Assembly (NCBI GenBank): GCA_022843945.1
Contig: JALHMR010000019.1
Coordinates: 1-64,000, forward strand
Source of the DNA: Rhodospirillaceae bacterium
GTDB taxonomy: Bacteria; Pseudomonadota; Alphaproteobacteria; CACIAM-22H2
Length of the DNA stretch: 64,000 nucleotides
Direction: 5' to 3'
Of this stretch, positions 46,262 to 55,314 are shown in pieces. The notes under the pieces were generated by a model that was not told the DNA's origin, did no database searches, and saw nothing but the letters and a program-made list of their open reading frames with translations. The position numbers and the translations under genes are program-made. How positions within the stretch are numbered: position 1 is the stretch's first letter; each line of letters opens with the position of its first letter.

Positions 46262-47233
46262 ATGACCAAAGCAATGCGAATCCATAAGACCGGCGGCCCC
46301 GAAGTGATGCAGTGGGAGGACATCGAGGTCCCCGCGCCGGCCAAGGGCGAGGCGCGTATCCGCCAGACCGCGGTCGGGCTCAACTACGTCGACACCTATC
46401 AGCGCTCGGGCCTCTATCCGTTTCCGCTGCCGATGGTCATCGGCAGCGAGGGGGCGGGCATCGTCGAGGCGGTCGGCCCGGAGGTAACGGACATCAAGGT
46501 CGGCGACCGCGTCGCCTACGGCAACGCCCCTCCGGGCGCCTATGCCGAGGCGCGCAACCTGCCGGCTCACCGCCTGGTCAAGATCCCCGAGGGCGTCAGT
46601 GACCAGCAGGCGGCCTCGATGATGCTCAAGGGCCTGACCAGCTGGTACCTGATCCGCACGACCTATCCGGTGAAGAAGGGCGAGACCATCCTGTTCCACG
46701 CCGCGGCCGGGGGCGTCGGCTTGATCCTCGGCCAGTGGGCCAAACATCTCGGCGCCACGGTCATCGGCACGGTCGGCTCGGCCGACAAGGCCAAGCTCGC
46801 CAAGTCGCACGGCTACGACCACATCATCAATTACAAGGAGCAGGACTTCGCCGCGGAGCTGAAGAAGCTGGCGCCGGGCGGCGTGCCGGTCGTCTATGAC
46901 GGTGTGGGCAAGGACACCTGGGAAGGCTCGCTCAACTGCCTGCAGCCGCGCGGCCTGATGGTCAGCTTCGGCAACGCCTCGGGCGCCGTGCCGCCGGTCA
47001 ATCTCGGCATCCTCTCGACCAAGGGCTCGCTCTACGTGACCCGACCGACGCTCGCCACCCATGTCGCCAAGCGCGAGGATCTCGTGCGCGGCGCCGCTGA
47101 ACTCTTCGACGTGGTCAAGAAGGGCATCGTCAAGATCGAGATCAACCAGACCTACCCGCTCAAGGACGCGGCCCAGGCCCATCGCGACCTGGAGAGCCGC
47201 AAGACCACCGGCTCGACCGTCTTCGTGGTCTAA
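46262..47233 (+). CDS. qor: NADPH:quinone oxidoreductase
   Basis: A 323-residue zinc-independent medium-chain dehydrogenase/reductase. The N-terminus MRIHKTGGPEVMQWEDIEVP, the fold signature GSEGAGIVEAVG and the nucleotide-binding HAAAGGVGLILGQWAKHLGA match the QOR1 branch that reduces quinones with NADPH. No zinc-binding cysteines are seen. It follows the dienelactone hydrolase, and a PAS protein gene starts 21 bases later. Confidence 0.9.
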   Translation: MTKAMRIHKTGGPEVMQWEDIEVPAPAKGEARIRQTAVGLNYVDTYQRSGLYPFPLPMVIGSEGAGIVEAVGPEVTDIKVGDRVAYGNAPPGAYAEARNLPAHRLVKIPEGVSDQQAASMMLKGLTSWYLIRTTYPVKKGETILFHAAAGGVGLILGQWAKHLGATVIGTVGSADKAKLAKSHGYDHIINYKEQDFAAELKKLAPGGVPVVYDGVGKDTWEGSLNCLQPRGLMVSFGNASGAVPPVNLGILSTKGSLYVTRPTLATHVAKREDLVRGAAELFDVVKKGIVKIEINQTYPLKDAAQAHRDLESRKTTGSTVFVV

Positions 47234-47254
47234 GGACGGCCGGAGAGACATCCC

Positions 47255-47836
47255 ATGGACGAGGCGGTGGCCGTGCAGCTCACCACCGACCTCGTCGCCG
47301 GCACGACCGCCAGCGCCGCCCGCCTGTTCGTGGACAATGGCGGGCGGCCGCCGGTGATCATCTGGCGGCCGCGGGTGGCCGATCTCGAACTGCCGCAGCT
47401 CGCTTTCCTGCTGCGCTACTGGGAAGACCTGCCGCGCCAGACGAATGCGCCCGGGCCGCATCTGAAGCTGATCGATCCCCTGGAGATGCGCGAGGCTCTG
47501 GGCTTCGTCACCCTCATCGACGTCGTCGACGGGGGAAACGACTTCCTCTACCGCGTCTATGGCACGCGTATCGCCGAGCGCTACGGCGCCGACCTGACCG
47601 GCAAGCGCACCTCGCAAACCGACAACGGCAGCTACGCTGCGGCGTTCCTGGTGGCGATCTACCGCGCGGCGCTGAGACGGGCCGAGCCGGTATTCAGCGA
47701 GCACTACCCGTCGCCGCGCAGTTCCACCGCGAAATGGAGCCGCATCGTCCTGCCGCTGGTCGGCGACGGCGGCAGGATCGAGCGCTTCCTGGCCGGCATC
47801 ATCGCCGGCCCCTGGCGCCCGTCCAGCTCCGGCTGA
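47255..47836 (+). CDS. PAS_5-like sensory protein
   Basis: A 193-residue protein with a PAS_5-like core (LPQLAFLLRYWEDLPRQT, LGFVTLIDVVDGGNDFLYRV, YGTRIAERYGADLTGKRTSQ). It is related to the protein at 31445 in layout, with no output domain. Possibly a small redox or ligand sensor; no direct evidence for the ligand. Confidence 0.7.
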   Translation: MDEAVAVQLTTDLVAGTTASAARLFVDNGGRPPVIIWRPRVADLELPQLAFLLRYWEDLPRQTNAPGPHLKLIDPLEMREALGFVTLIDVVDGGNDFLYRVYGTRIAERYGADLTGKRTSQTDNGSYAAAFLVAIYRAALRRAEPVFSEHYPSPRSSTAKWSRIVLPLVGDGGRIERFLAGIIAGPWRPSSSG

Positions 47837-47895
47837 GCTTGCGACTCAAATCTGCCGCTGGCGTCCACCGTGGTCTGTGCCGTTAAAATGCGCCA

Positions 47896-48816
47896 ATGAA
47901 CGCCTCACCCCAAATCGTCGCCCTGGGCGAGCCGCTGTTCGAATTCAACCGCCGTTCCGGCGATGAAGGCCTGTGGCTCGAGGGGCATGGCGGCGACACC
48001 TCGAACGCCGCCATCGCCGCGGCGCGGCAAGGCGCGCGCGCCGGCTACCTGACGGCGCTCGGCGACGACATTTTCGGCAGGTCATTCCTCGATCTCTGGC
48101 GTCGCGAGCGGGTCGATGCGGCCCGCGTCATCGTCGATCGCCAGGCGCCGACCGGCCTTTATTTCGTGACCCACGGTCCGGACGGCCATGAGTTCAGCTA
48201 TCGGCGCGCCGGCTCGGCCGCGAGCCGCCTGTCGCCCGCCGCATTGCCCGAGGACTATCTCGCCAGTGCCAGGTTCCTGCATGTCTCCGGCATCAGCCAG
48301 GCGGTGATGGGCCCGGTCGTCGACCGTGCCCTCGACATGGCCAGGAGCCGGAAGGTGACGATCTCCTACGATACCAATCTTCGCCTCAAGCTCTGGCCGC
48401 TCGACCGCGCCCGCGCCGCCATCCACGCCAACGTCGCCAAGGCGGACATCGTCTTCACCAGCATCGACGAGGCCGAGCAGCTGACCGGGCGCAACGAGCC
48501 CGACCTGATCGCCGATTTCTATCTTGGCCTCGGTCCGCGCGTGATCGCGGTCAAGCTTGGTGCTGCCGGCGTGTTCCTGGTGGCGCAGGGACGCGGCCAG
48601 CGATTCGCCGGACACAAGGTCGAGGCCGTCGACGCCACCGGCGCCGGGGATGTCTTCGCCGGGACATTCCTGGCCGAGCTGGCCGCCGGGCGTGATGCCT
48701 TTGCGGCCGCCGCGTACGCCAACGCCGCCGCCGCCCTCTCCACCACCGGCTACGGCGCTGTGGCGCCGATCCCGTTCCGGTCTGCCGTAGAAGCGTTGCG
48801 GGCGAAAGGCGCCTAG
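47896..48816 (+). CDS. PfkB-family sugar kinase (2-keto-3-deoxygluconate kinase-like)
   Basis: A 306-residue ribokinase-fold kinase. The N-terminal ALGEPLFEFNRR and GHGGDTSNAAIAAARQGARA and the C-terminal VDATGAGDVFAGTFLAELAA (catalytic aspartate in the GAGD motif) are present. The overall sequence is closest in feel to KDG kinases, which phosphorylate KDG for the Entner-Doudoroff route. ATG at 47896. A strong terminator hairpin follows at 48926. Confidence 0.85.
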   Translation: MNASPQIVALGEPLFEFNRRSGDEGLWLEGHGGDTSNAAIAAARQGARAGYLTALGDDIFGRSFLDLWRRERVDAARVIVDRQAPTGLYFVTHGPDGHEFSYRRAGSAASRLSPAALPEDYLASARFLHVSGISQAVMGPVVDRALDMARSRKVTISYDTNLRLKLWPLDRARAAIHANVAKADIVFTSIDEAEQLTGRNEPDLIADFYLGLGPRVIAVKLGAAGVFLVAQGRGQRFAGHKVEAVDATGAGDVFAGTFLAELAAGRDAFAAAAYANAAAALSTTGYGAVAPIPFRSAVEALRAKGA

Positions 48817-48860
48817 CGCCGTTCCCGAAGCTTTACCGTCCCTGACGATAGTGCCGGCTT

Positions 48861-48964
48861 CGGACTCGTGTCCCTTCGGCCGGAAGTGCCCGCGCCGCAG
48901 ACCTAAAGACGCGATCTCGACTCAGCGAGCCGCCCGGAAGTCCCCGGGCGGCTCGTTCCATTTA
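48861..48964. repeat. Terminator-containing repeat, copy 1
   Basis: About 100 bases similar to 51219-51330: both contain ggccggaagtgcccgcgcc, then a region of weak match, then a strong hairpin ending in ccattt. The two copies bracket the chemoreceptor gene at 49109. Confidence 0.65.
48926..48955. terminator. Hairpin terminator after the sugar kinase
   Basis: A 12-bp perfect stem (cgagccgcccgg and ccgggcggctcg) with loop aagtcc, followed by ttccattt. The copy at 51291 differs by a compensating base-pair change, so the structure seems conserved. Confidence 0.65.
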
Positions 48965-49108
48965 GGGCCCACCATCGCGACGCAATCTTGGATAACTTTT
49001 AATGAAGCTTAACGACCCATTAATCGCCTCTCGCCTAAGTTGCGACCCTCTGTTCGCCACACGCAAGTCAAGCGTGGGCCGTGGTTCAGTACTCTCGGGG
49101 GGTTTTCC

Positions 49109-51073
49109 ATGACGCGGTTCCTGTCTCGCTTCCGCATCGGCTATCAGATCGGGTTGATCGCCGTGATCGGCGTTCTCGGGCTTCTCATCCTGGGTGCGAC
49201 CTACCTCGTGAACACGCTACGCCTCGACCGTATGCAGGCGCGGCTCGATGCGGCGAGCACGACGCTCGGTACGCTCGATGGGATCGAGGGCGGACTCTTC
49301 GAGGCCCAGCGGCTTGAGAAGGACTTCCTCCTCCAGGCCAGCGAAAGCTACGTGCACCGGCACGCCACGACGGTCGCTGAGACCGTTACGAAGGCGACTA
49401 CCCTCGCCGCACAGCTCAGCGGCCACGAACTGGCCGCGAATGTCGAGGCGCTGCGCCCCGCGCTAGAAGCCTATGGCCAGCGCTTCACCAAGGTTGCCGA
49501 GTCACAGCGCACGCTGGGCGTCGACGACGGCACCGGATTGCGCGGCGCTCTCCACGCCTCGGCCGAGCAGGTTGGCAAGCGGCTCGAGATCCACGAGGAG
49601 CTGCGCATGATCAACCTGCTGCTCCTGATGCGCCGCTATGAGAAGGATTTCATCATCCAGGGCGACCCGTCGCTCGCAGACGAGCTGCAAAAGACCGGCA
49701 GCGAGCTGCGTGAGATGGTGAACTTCGCCCGCCTCCCCCCCGGCACCAAGGCGCAGACCACCGAGAGGCTCGAGACATACGAGCGTGATTTCCTAAAGCT
49801 CGTCGATGCAACGATCGGCCTTCGTTCGGACACCAAGAAGCTCGAGAGTGCGCGCGAGGCCATTGCCAGTGCTCTGCCGCCGGTCGCCTCGGCCGTTCGC
49901 GCGGAGGAGCGCACCTTGCGTGCCGATATGCACGCCCTCCAGACAACCGGCACCTACCTGATGGGCGGCACGATCCTCGTGGTGACATTGGTCGTCGCCG
50001 GTCTCGGGCTCGCCGTCGGCCGCGGCGTCAGCCGTCCGATCGCCGGCATGACTGACGCGATGAGCAAGCTGGCGTTGGGCGACCAGACGGTCGCCGTCCC
50101 CGGTATGGGCCGCGGCGACGAGCTCGGCCGCATGGCCGACGCGGTTCAGGTATTCAAGGACAGTATGATCCGCGCCGACACGCTTGCCGCCGAGCAGAAG
50201 GCGGCGCAGGAGCGCCGCAACCGCCGACAGGAAACCATCGAGCAGCAGATCAAGACCTTCGATGAATCCGTCGCCACCGCGCTTGGCCAGCTCGGCAGCG
50301 CGTCTTCCGAGCTGCACGCCACCGCTGAGTCGATGGCGACCACCACTGCCGACACGAGCCGCCAGGCGACCGCCGCGGCGTCAGCGTCGGAGCAGGCCTC
50401 GACCAATGTCCAGACCGTCGCCAGCGCGGCGGAGGAGCTGTCCTCCTCGATCGCCGAGATCAGCCGCCAGGTCGCTGAATCAGCCAAGATCGCCGGACAG
50501 GCAGTCGACGACGCCAGCCGCACCAATGCCAAGGTCCAGGCCCTGGCCGAAGCGGCGCAGAAGATCGGCGACGTGGTGAAGCTGATCAACGACATCGCCG
50601 GTCAGACCAACCTCCTGGCTCTCAACGCCACCATTGAAGCCGCTCGCGCAGGTGAAGCCGGTAAGGGCTTTGCCGTCGTCGCCTCGGAGGTCAAGTCGCT
50701 GGCAACACAGACTGCCAAGGCGACCGAGGACATCGCCGCGCAGATCAAGGCCATCCAGGGCGCGACCAGCGATTCCGTCCAAGCCATCGAAGGCATCACC
50801 GGCACGATCGGCCGGATCAACGAGATCGCCACCACGATCGCTTCGGCCGTCGAGGAGCAGGGTGCGGCAACACAGGAAATCGCACGCAGCGTGCAGCAGG
50901 CCTCTGCTGGAACGATGGAGGCCTCGTCGAACATCATCGGCGCCACCCAGGCAGCGAGCGCGACCGGCCAAGCGGCGAGCGAGGTTCAGACCGCCGCCGG
51001 CAACATGTCGCAGCAGGGCGACCGCTTGCGCACGGCCATCGATTCGTTCCTGGCTGCCATCCGCGCGGCGTAG
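49109..51073 (+). CDS. Methyl-accepting chemotaxis protein with HBM sensor domain
   Basis: A 654-residue receptor paralogous to the one at 20376. Membrane segment ([21 protein letters not shown]), HBM periplasmic domain with RLEKDFLLQ and RYEKDFIIQ motifs, second segment ([21 protein letters not shown]), HAMP and a signalling domain with the hairpin tip [20 protein letters not shown]. The frame is open from 49040, but the ATG at 49109 matches the paralogue's start. The gene is flanked by the two repeat/terminator copies, suggesting that it moved or duplicated as a unit. A heme c lipoprotein and a b561 cytochrome follow. Confidence 0.93.
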   Translation: MTRFLSRFRIGYQIGLIAVIGVLGLLILGATYLVNTLRLDRMQARLDAASTTLGTLDGIEGGLFEAQRLEKDFLLQASESYVHRHATTVAETVTKATTLAAQLSGHELAANVEALRPALEAYGQRFTKVAESQRTLGVDDGTGLRGALHASAEQVGKRLEIHEELRMINLLLLMRRYEKDFIIQGDPSLADELQKTGSELREMVNFARLPPGTKAQTTERLETYERDFLKLVDATIGLRSDTKKLESAREAIASALPPVASAVRAEERTLRADMHALQTTGTYLMGGTILVVTLVVAGLGLAVGRGVSRPIAGMTDAMSKLALGDQTVAVPGMGRGDELGRMADAVQVFKDSMIRADTLAAEQKAAQERRNRRQETIEQQIKTFDESVATALGQLGSASSELHATAESMATTTADTSRQATAAASASEQASTNVQTVASAAEELSSSIAEISRQVAESAKIAGQAVDDASRTNAKVQALAEAAQKIGDVVKLINDIAGQTNLLALNATIEAARAGEAGKGFAVVASEVKSLATQTAKATEDIAAQIKAIQGATSDSVQAIEGITGTIGRINEIATTIASAVEEQGAATQEIARSVQQASAGTMEASSNIIGATQAASATGQAASEVQTAAGNMSQQGDRLRTAIDSFLAAIRAA

Positions 51074-51218
51074 CCGCACCCGCAAGGGCGGGACTCTTGC
51101 GGCGGCTGTCTCAGGTCACGCCGGCGGCAGTCGTCGGCGCGCGCCGAGGCTGCATAAAACGCGGTTGCAGGTGTTTACCGGTACTTTACTTTCTCGCCGG
51201 ATACTGCCCGCCATCGGA

Positions 51219-51330
51219 CTCGCGTTTCCCGCGTTCCGCGGCCGGAAGTGCCCGCGCCAGGGCTTAAACGCAACTCGCGACCCCGACTAACGGGCCGCCC
51301 GGAAGTCCCCGGGCGGCCCGTACCATTTCA
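51219..51330. repeat. Terminator-containing repeat, copy 2
   Basis: Second copy of the repeat at 48861, placed after the chemoreceptor gene. Confidence 0.65.
51291..51320. terminator. Hairpin terminator after the chemoreceptor
   Basis: A 12-bp perfect stem (cgggccgcccgg and ccgggcggcccg) with loop aagtcc. At the third pair it has G-C where the copy at 48926 has A-T, a compensating change. Confidence 0.65.
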
Positions 51331-51565
51331 AGCGCCCGTCATTTCGAGACCGGCTTTCCTCCATGCGCTACGACGTCAGGTGACGCCGAATATTTACGTT
51401 TGAGGAACAATTGAGCCCGCACGCCGAGCGCCCAAAAAAAGTCCGCATTAATTCCTCGTAAGCCAAGATATTTAGGGGACGCTTAAACCTCGGCCTTTAT
51501 TAGTGGTGCCACGACACGCAGCGCAATCATGACGCGCGGTCGCCAAAGGTCGGGGGATTTTCCAG
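51331..51565. other. Leader region of the heme c lipoprotein gene
   Basis: No gene is seen. The region contains an AT-richer stretch at 51395-51500 that probably holds the promoter, and GGGGGATTTTCC just before the ATG at 51566 as leader; the same ggggttttcc form precedes the chemoreceptor start at 49109. Confidence 0.35.
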
Positions 51566-52585
51566 ATGTTTCGCTCACTCAATAATGCGCGCCTGCGCTT
51601 GGCCGGCGTCGCCGGTGTGGCCCTCACGCTGTCGGTCGCCGCGTGCGATTCGGGCAGCAACAAGATCAATATGACCTCCTACGCCGAAACGTTCGTGGCG
51701 GCGCTCGCCAAGGCCTGCCCCATGACGGGCCCGGACGATGCGGCGGCATTTGATGCGTGCCGCAAGCAGCTCGGCACCGGCGTCGAGGCGAAGGCCCTGC
51801 ACGATACCGTTGTGCTGTGGGGCGGCGAGCAGTCGGCGCTCGGCTGGGACAAGAAGAAGCTCACTTACTTCAAGGGCGAGGTCTTCGAGCGCCTCTACCT
51901 GTCGCTCTACATGTTCACCGGTAAGCAACGCATCATCGGCGAAGGTCCCGAAGGCACCACGGTCGTCGCCGTCGAGGCTTATTTCCGCAACGGACTGCCG
52001 CCGGGCGGCTACCCGTACCCCTTCTGGCACAGTGCCACCAAGTGGGACGCCTACGAGAAATCGAACGAAATCCGCTTCTATCTCACGGCTGAGGGCAAGG
52101 CCAAGTTCATCACGCGCGGGGACGGCGGCAGCAACGACAATCGCGGCGCCTATGCCGCGGTAACTCCGCCCGCCTTCGCCGGCGAGTGGACCTGGACCGA
52201 TGCCAGCGGTCAGGCGCAGCCCTACATCACGCTGTTCGGCGATCTCTTCAGCGCCAACAACCCTCACCTGACGCGAGTCGATGAGACCTACAAGGCCGTG
52301 GCGACCAGCATGCGCAACGCCGACTGCACGGGTTGCCACGCACCGGATGGCCACAAATTCATGAACCGCCTGACCCTGCTGCAGACACCCCAGCATGCCG
52401 CCGGCGAGATCGACGCCGTACTCAAGACGGTGAATGATCGCTCGATGCCAAAGACCGAGAAGGGCGATCGGCTGGCTCTCGATCCCAAGCTCAAAACTGA
52501 GCTGCTGATCACCGGCGAGGCCTTCAAGAAGGCCCTCGACGATGCGGCTGCCTGGCAGAAGAAGAACGGCAAGCCCACCAGTTGA
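51566..52585 (+). CDS. Lipoprotein with a single heme c site
   Basis: A 339-residue protein with a lipoprotein signal (VALTLSVAAC lipobox, cysteine about residue 27) and one heme-attachment motif CTGCH at about residue 253 within RNADCTGCHAPDGHKFMNRL. The rest is unlike standard c-type cytochromes and I know no name for it. As a periplasmic lipoprotein with heme it should exchange electrons with the membrane b561 cytochrome encoded 65 bases downstream. Together they form a small electron-transfer module next to a chemoreceptor. Confidence 0.75.
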   Translation: MFRSLNNARLRLAGVAGVALTLSVAACDSGSNKINMTSYAETFVAALAKACPMTGPDDAAAFDACRKQLGTGVEAKALHDTVVLWGGEQSALGWDKKKLTYFKGEVFERLYLSLYMFTGKQRIIGEGPEGTTVVAVEAYFRNGLPPGGYPYPFWHSATKWDAYEKSNEIRFYLTAEGKAKFITRGDGGSNDNRGAYAAVTPPAFAGEWTWTDASGQAQPYITLFGDLFSANNPHLTRVDETYKAVATSMRNADCTGCHAPDGHKFMNRLTLLQTPQHAAGEIDAVLKTVNDRSMPKTEKGDRLALDPKLKTELLITGEAFKKALDDAAAWQKKNGKPTS

Positions 52586-52650
52586 TGGGCTTCAGTGCGG
52601 AGGGGGCGCCGCCGCCCCTCCGTTCCCGCCACTGCTCCTGGAGAGTGACG

Positions 52651-53250
52651 ATGACCGAGCCACATCAGCCTGCCGCCTCATATGACGGTCTCAGCAAGGC
52701 GTTCCACTGGACGACACTGGTTCTTGTCCTGGCCGTGTTTGTCATCGCCCTGGCACCCGGACTGATCGAGGGTTCGCTTGCCCTGCACAAGAGCCTCGGC
52801 ATGCTTCTCCTGGCGATGATGGTTGCGCGCCTCATCTGGCGGCTGACACAGATCACGCCGTCCTGGATCTTCGGTCCGAAAAGCATCAAGCAGATCGCCA
52901 TTTTCGCCGTGCACCAGGGCTTCTACGGCATGTTCATCGCCATCCCGCTGCTCGGCTGGGCCTATCTCGGCTACAAGGGCCAGGAGCTGCAGGTCTTCGG
53001 CGTCGCCCTGCCGCCACTGATCATCGGCAGCGACCGGGACACCGCCGCATTTCTGATCGGCCTGAAGAAGTATCTGGCCTATCTCATGCTGGCGCTCATC
53101 GGCCTGCATGCGATGGGAGCCCTGTTCCACCACTACGTTCGCCGTGACAGCGTCCTGCGCTCGATGCTTCCACGCTGCACCGTAGGCGACACTGCGCCCG
53201 CTGAACGCGGTTTCACCGATTCCTCGCCTCGCGAGGCCGGGGCGGACTGA
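52651..53250 (+). CDS. Cytochrome b561-type membrane protein
   Basis: A 199-residue inner-membrane diheme b561-type protein with four hydrophobic segments and expected heme-binding histidines (LSKAFHWTTLVLVLAVFV, LALHKSLGMLLLAMM, FAVHQGFYGMFIAIPLLGW, LIGLHAMGALFHHYVRRDSV). The ATG at 52651 follows GGAGAGTGACG. It probably transfers electrons between quinone and the heme c lipoprotein encoded upstream. Confidence 0.88.
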   Translation: MTEPHQPAASYDGLSKAFHWTTLVLVLAVFVIALAPGLIEGSLALHKSLGMLLLAMMVARLIWRLTQITPSWIFGPKSIKQIAIFAVHQGFYGMFIAIPLLGWAYLGYKGQELQVFGVALPPLIIGSDRDTAAFLIGLKKYLAYLMLALIGLHAMGALFHHYVRRDSVLRSMLPRCTVGDTAPAERGFTDSSPREAGAD

Positions 53251-53271
53251 AGCCCGGGGCCGCGGCCGGTC

Positions 53272-53607
53272 TCAGGCCGCCGGCAACTCCTCGAGCCGCG
53301 TCCAGACAGGGCGGCCGAGAGCGCGGATCGCCTCGGCCTCGCGATCCGCGCCGGGCGAGCGGCCGATATGCAGGCAGCCGTCGCAGCGCATCGCCAGCGC
53401 CATCGCGATCGTCATCATCAAGGGATCGTTATAGGGCAGGCCGGCGGCGTCAAGCACCGGCAGGGCGGCGTTGACGCCGATGACCGGAACATGGCCCCGG
53501 CGCGCCACGGCGGCGGCGGCGCGGTTCATGGCGGCGAGATTGGCGGCCCGGCCCTCGGGCGTGGGCGCCGAATAGGGGCCCGCGACCATGATGAGCAGAA
53601 CCGCCAT
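53272..53607 (-). CDS. DUF4406-like small protein
   Basis: A 111-residue protein with the pattern of DUF4406, distantly related to nucleoside 2-deoxyribosyltransferases: MVAGPYSAPTPEGRAANLAA, GHVPVIGVNAALPVLDAAGL and MRCDGCLHIGRSPGADREAE. Six bases downstream of rho and so cotranscribed with it. Enzymatic role not established. Confidence 0.7.
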   Translation of the reverse strand: MAVLLIMVAGPYSAPTPEGRAANLAAMNRAAAAVARRGHVPVIGVNAALPVLDAAGLPYNDPLMMTIAMALAMRCDGCLHIGRSPGADREAEAIRALGRPVWTRLEELPAA

Positions 53608-53613
53608 CGCGGC

Positions 53614-54921
53614 TCAGGTGTTCATCGCCTCGAAGAAGTCCTTGTTGGTCTTGGCGCCCTTGAGCTTATCCAACAGGAATTCCATCGCATCGGTGACGCC
53701 CATCGGCATGAGGATGCGGCGCAGCACGTACATCTTGGCGAGCGAGCCCTTGTCGAGCAGCAGCTCTTCCTTGCGCGTGCCCGACTTGGTGATGTCGATC
53801 GACGGGAAGACGCGCCTGTCGGAGAGCTTGCGGTCGAGAATGATTTCGGAGTTACCGGTTCCCTTGAACTCTTCGAAGATGACCTCGTCCATGCGGCTGC
53901 CGGTATCGATCAGGCCGGTGGCGATGATGGTCAGGCTGCCGCCTTCCTCGATGTTACGCGCCGCACCGAAGAAGCGCTTGGGACGCTGCAGCGCGTTGGC
54001 GTCGACGCCGCCGGTCAGCACCTTGCCGGACGATGGTACGACGGTGTTGTAGGCGCGCGCCAGTCGGGTGATCGAATCGAGCAGGATCACCACGTCGCGC
54101 TTGTGCTCGACCAGGCGCTTAGCCTTCTCGATCACCATCTCGGCGACCTGCACGTGACGCGTGGCCGGCTCGTCGAAGGTCGAGGAAATCACCTCGCCCT
54201 TCACCGAGCGGATCATGTCGGTGACTTCCTCCGGCCGCTCGTCGATCAGCAGGACGATGAGATAGACCTCCTCATGGTTGCTGGCGATCGAGTGCGCGAT
54301 GTTCTGCAGCATCACCGTCTTGCCGGTGCGCGGCGGGGCGATGACCAGCGCGCGCTGGCCCTTGCCGAGCGGCGAGATCAGGTCGATCACCCGGCAGGTG
54401 ATGTCCTTCTTCGGCGGATGGTTGCTCTTGGGCTTGCCGTCCTTGTCGCGCATGATCGGGCCGAGATCGCCGGCGACTTCCAGCTTCAGCTTTTCCTCGG
54501 GATAGAGCGGCGTCAGGTTGTCGAAATTGATCCGGTGGCGGGCCGTCTCAGGCTCGTCGAAATTGATCGTCTTGACGTTGGTCAGCGCGAAATAACGTTC
54601 GCCGTCCTTGGGCGCGCGGATCTGGCCTTCGACCGTATCGCCGGTGCGCAGGCCGAAGCGCCGCATGATCTGCGGGCTGACGTAGAGATCGTCCGGGCCC
54701 GGCAGGTAGTTGGCTTCCGGGCTGCGCAGAAAGCCGAAACCGTCGCCTAGAATCTCGAGAACTCCGGTGCCGTAGATCGCGACGTCGTTGTCGGCGAGGC
54801 GCTTGAGGATCGCGAAGATCATGTCCTGGCGGCGGAGCGCCGAGGCATTCTCGATCTGGAGCTCTTCGGCGTATTTCAAGAGCTCCGGCGGGTTCTTCTG
54901 CTTGAGGTCCTGGAGATGCAT
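53614..54921 (-). CDS. rho: Transcription termination factor Rho
   Basis: Rho is a hexameric RNA helicase that ends transcription. The 435-residue protein shows the N-terminal RNA-binding domain ([20 protein letters not shown]), the Walker A motif [19 protein letters not shown], Walker B region [16 protein letters not shown], and the family end [19 protein letters not shown]. Length and order are normal. In the usual cluster it lies beside hemJ and mnmE; here about 4 kb separates it from the lipoprotein and hemJ, and 13 kb from mnmE. Confidence 0.97.
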   Translation of the reverse strand: MHLQDLKQKNPPELLKYAEELQIENASALRRQDMIFAILKRLADNDVAIYGTGVLEILGDGFGFLRSPEANYLPGPDDLYVSPQIMRRFGLRTGDTVEGQIRAPKDGERYFALTNVKTINFDEPETARHRINFDNLTPLYPEEKLKLEVAGDLGPIMRDKDGKPKSNHPPKKDITCRVIDLISPLGKGQRALVIAPPRTGKTVMLQNIAHSIASNHEEVYLIVLLIDERPEEVTDMIRSVKGEVISSTFDEPATRHVQVAEMVIEKAKRLVEHKRDVVILLDSITRLARAYNTVVPSSGKVLTGGVDANALQRPKRFFGAARNIEEGGSLTIIATGLIDTGSRMDEVIFEEFKGTGNSEIILDRKLSDRRVFPSIDITKSGTRKEELLLDKGSLAKMYVLRRILMPMGVTDAMEFLLDKLKGAKTNKDFFEAMNT

Positions 54922-55314
54922 TGGTGGCTAGACGTCTCTGGGGGATAAGGGGCGGGTGGTCGGACCCGTGAGGATCGAGGCTGGGATCCGCCAATTTCCG
55001 AATCGGCGTCCTGGACAGGACTAACCGAACCAATCGGACGAAACGGGCTTTTTCGGATTTGGCGGAGAGCGACCGGAGGGAACCGGCGCGACCGTGACTG
55101 CCCGACCGGGCCGCCACGATCAAAGACTTAACCAACCGCCCGGCTGCCGTCAACTGCCCCGCCGGAATGAGCCGCCCCGGCGTTGCGTATGCCACAAATC
55201 CACGCGGTATTCCGACCGGCAAAAACTGCCTCAATTTGAAGCAAACCTTCAGGGATCGTTAGACAATTACCGCTTTAATGCTGTCCAACAACATTCCCAC
55301 AGGAGGTTTCGTTC
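54922..55314. other. Divergent promoter region between rho and the binding-protein gene
   Basis: About 390 bases without a gene. It must hold the rho leader (reverse) and the promoter of the binding-protein gene (forward). The 3' part from 55180 is less GC-rich, and an AGGAGG-type ribosome binding site (cacaggaggtttcgttc) precedes the ATG at 55315. No regulatory site was recognised. Confidence 0.4.

Noticed and set aside
43299-46274. A 991-codon reverse frame without stops, opposite the YyaL-like and dienelactone hydrolase genes
   Set aside because: GC-rich codon use of the forward genes leaves the opposite strand free of stops. The translated product has no domains and the forward genes have clear motifs.
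46151-47704. A 517-codon reverse frame opposite the quinone oxidoreductase
   Set aside because: Antisense shadow; the forward gene has a full set of family motifs.
53368-54750. A 460-codon forward frame opposite rho
   Set aside because: Antisense to rho, which is certain; product is Asp/Arg/His-rich without domains.
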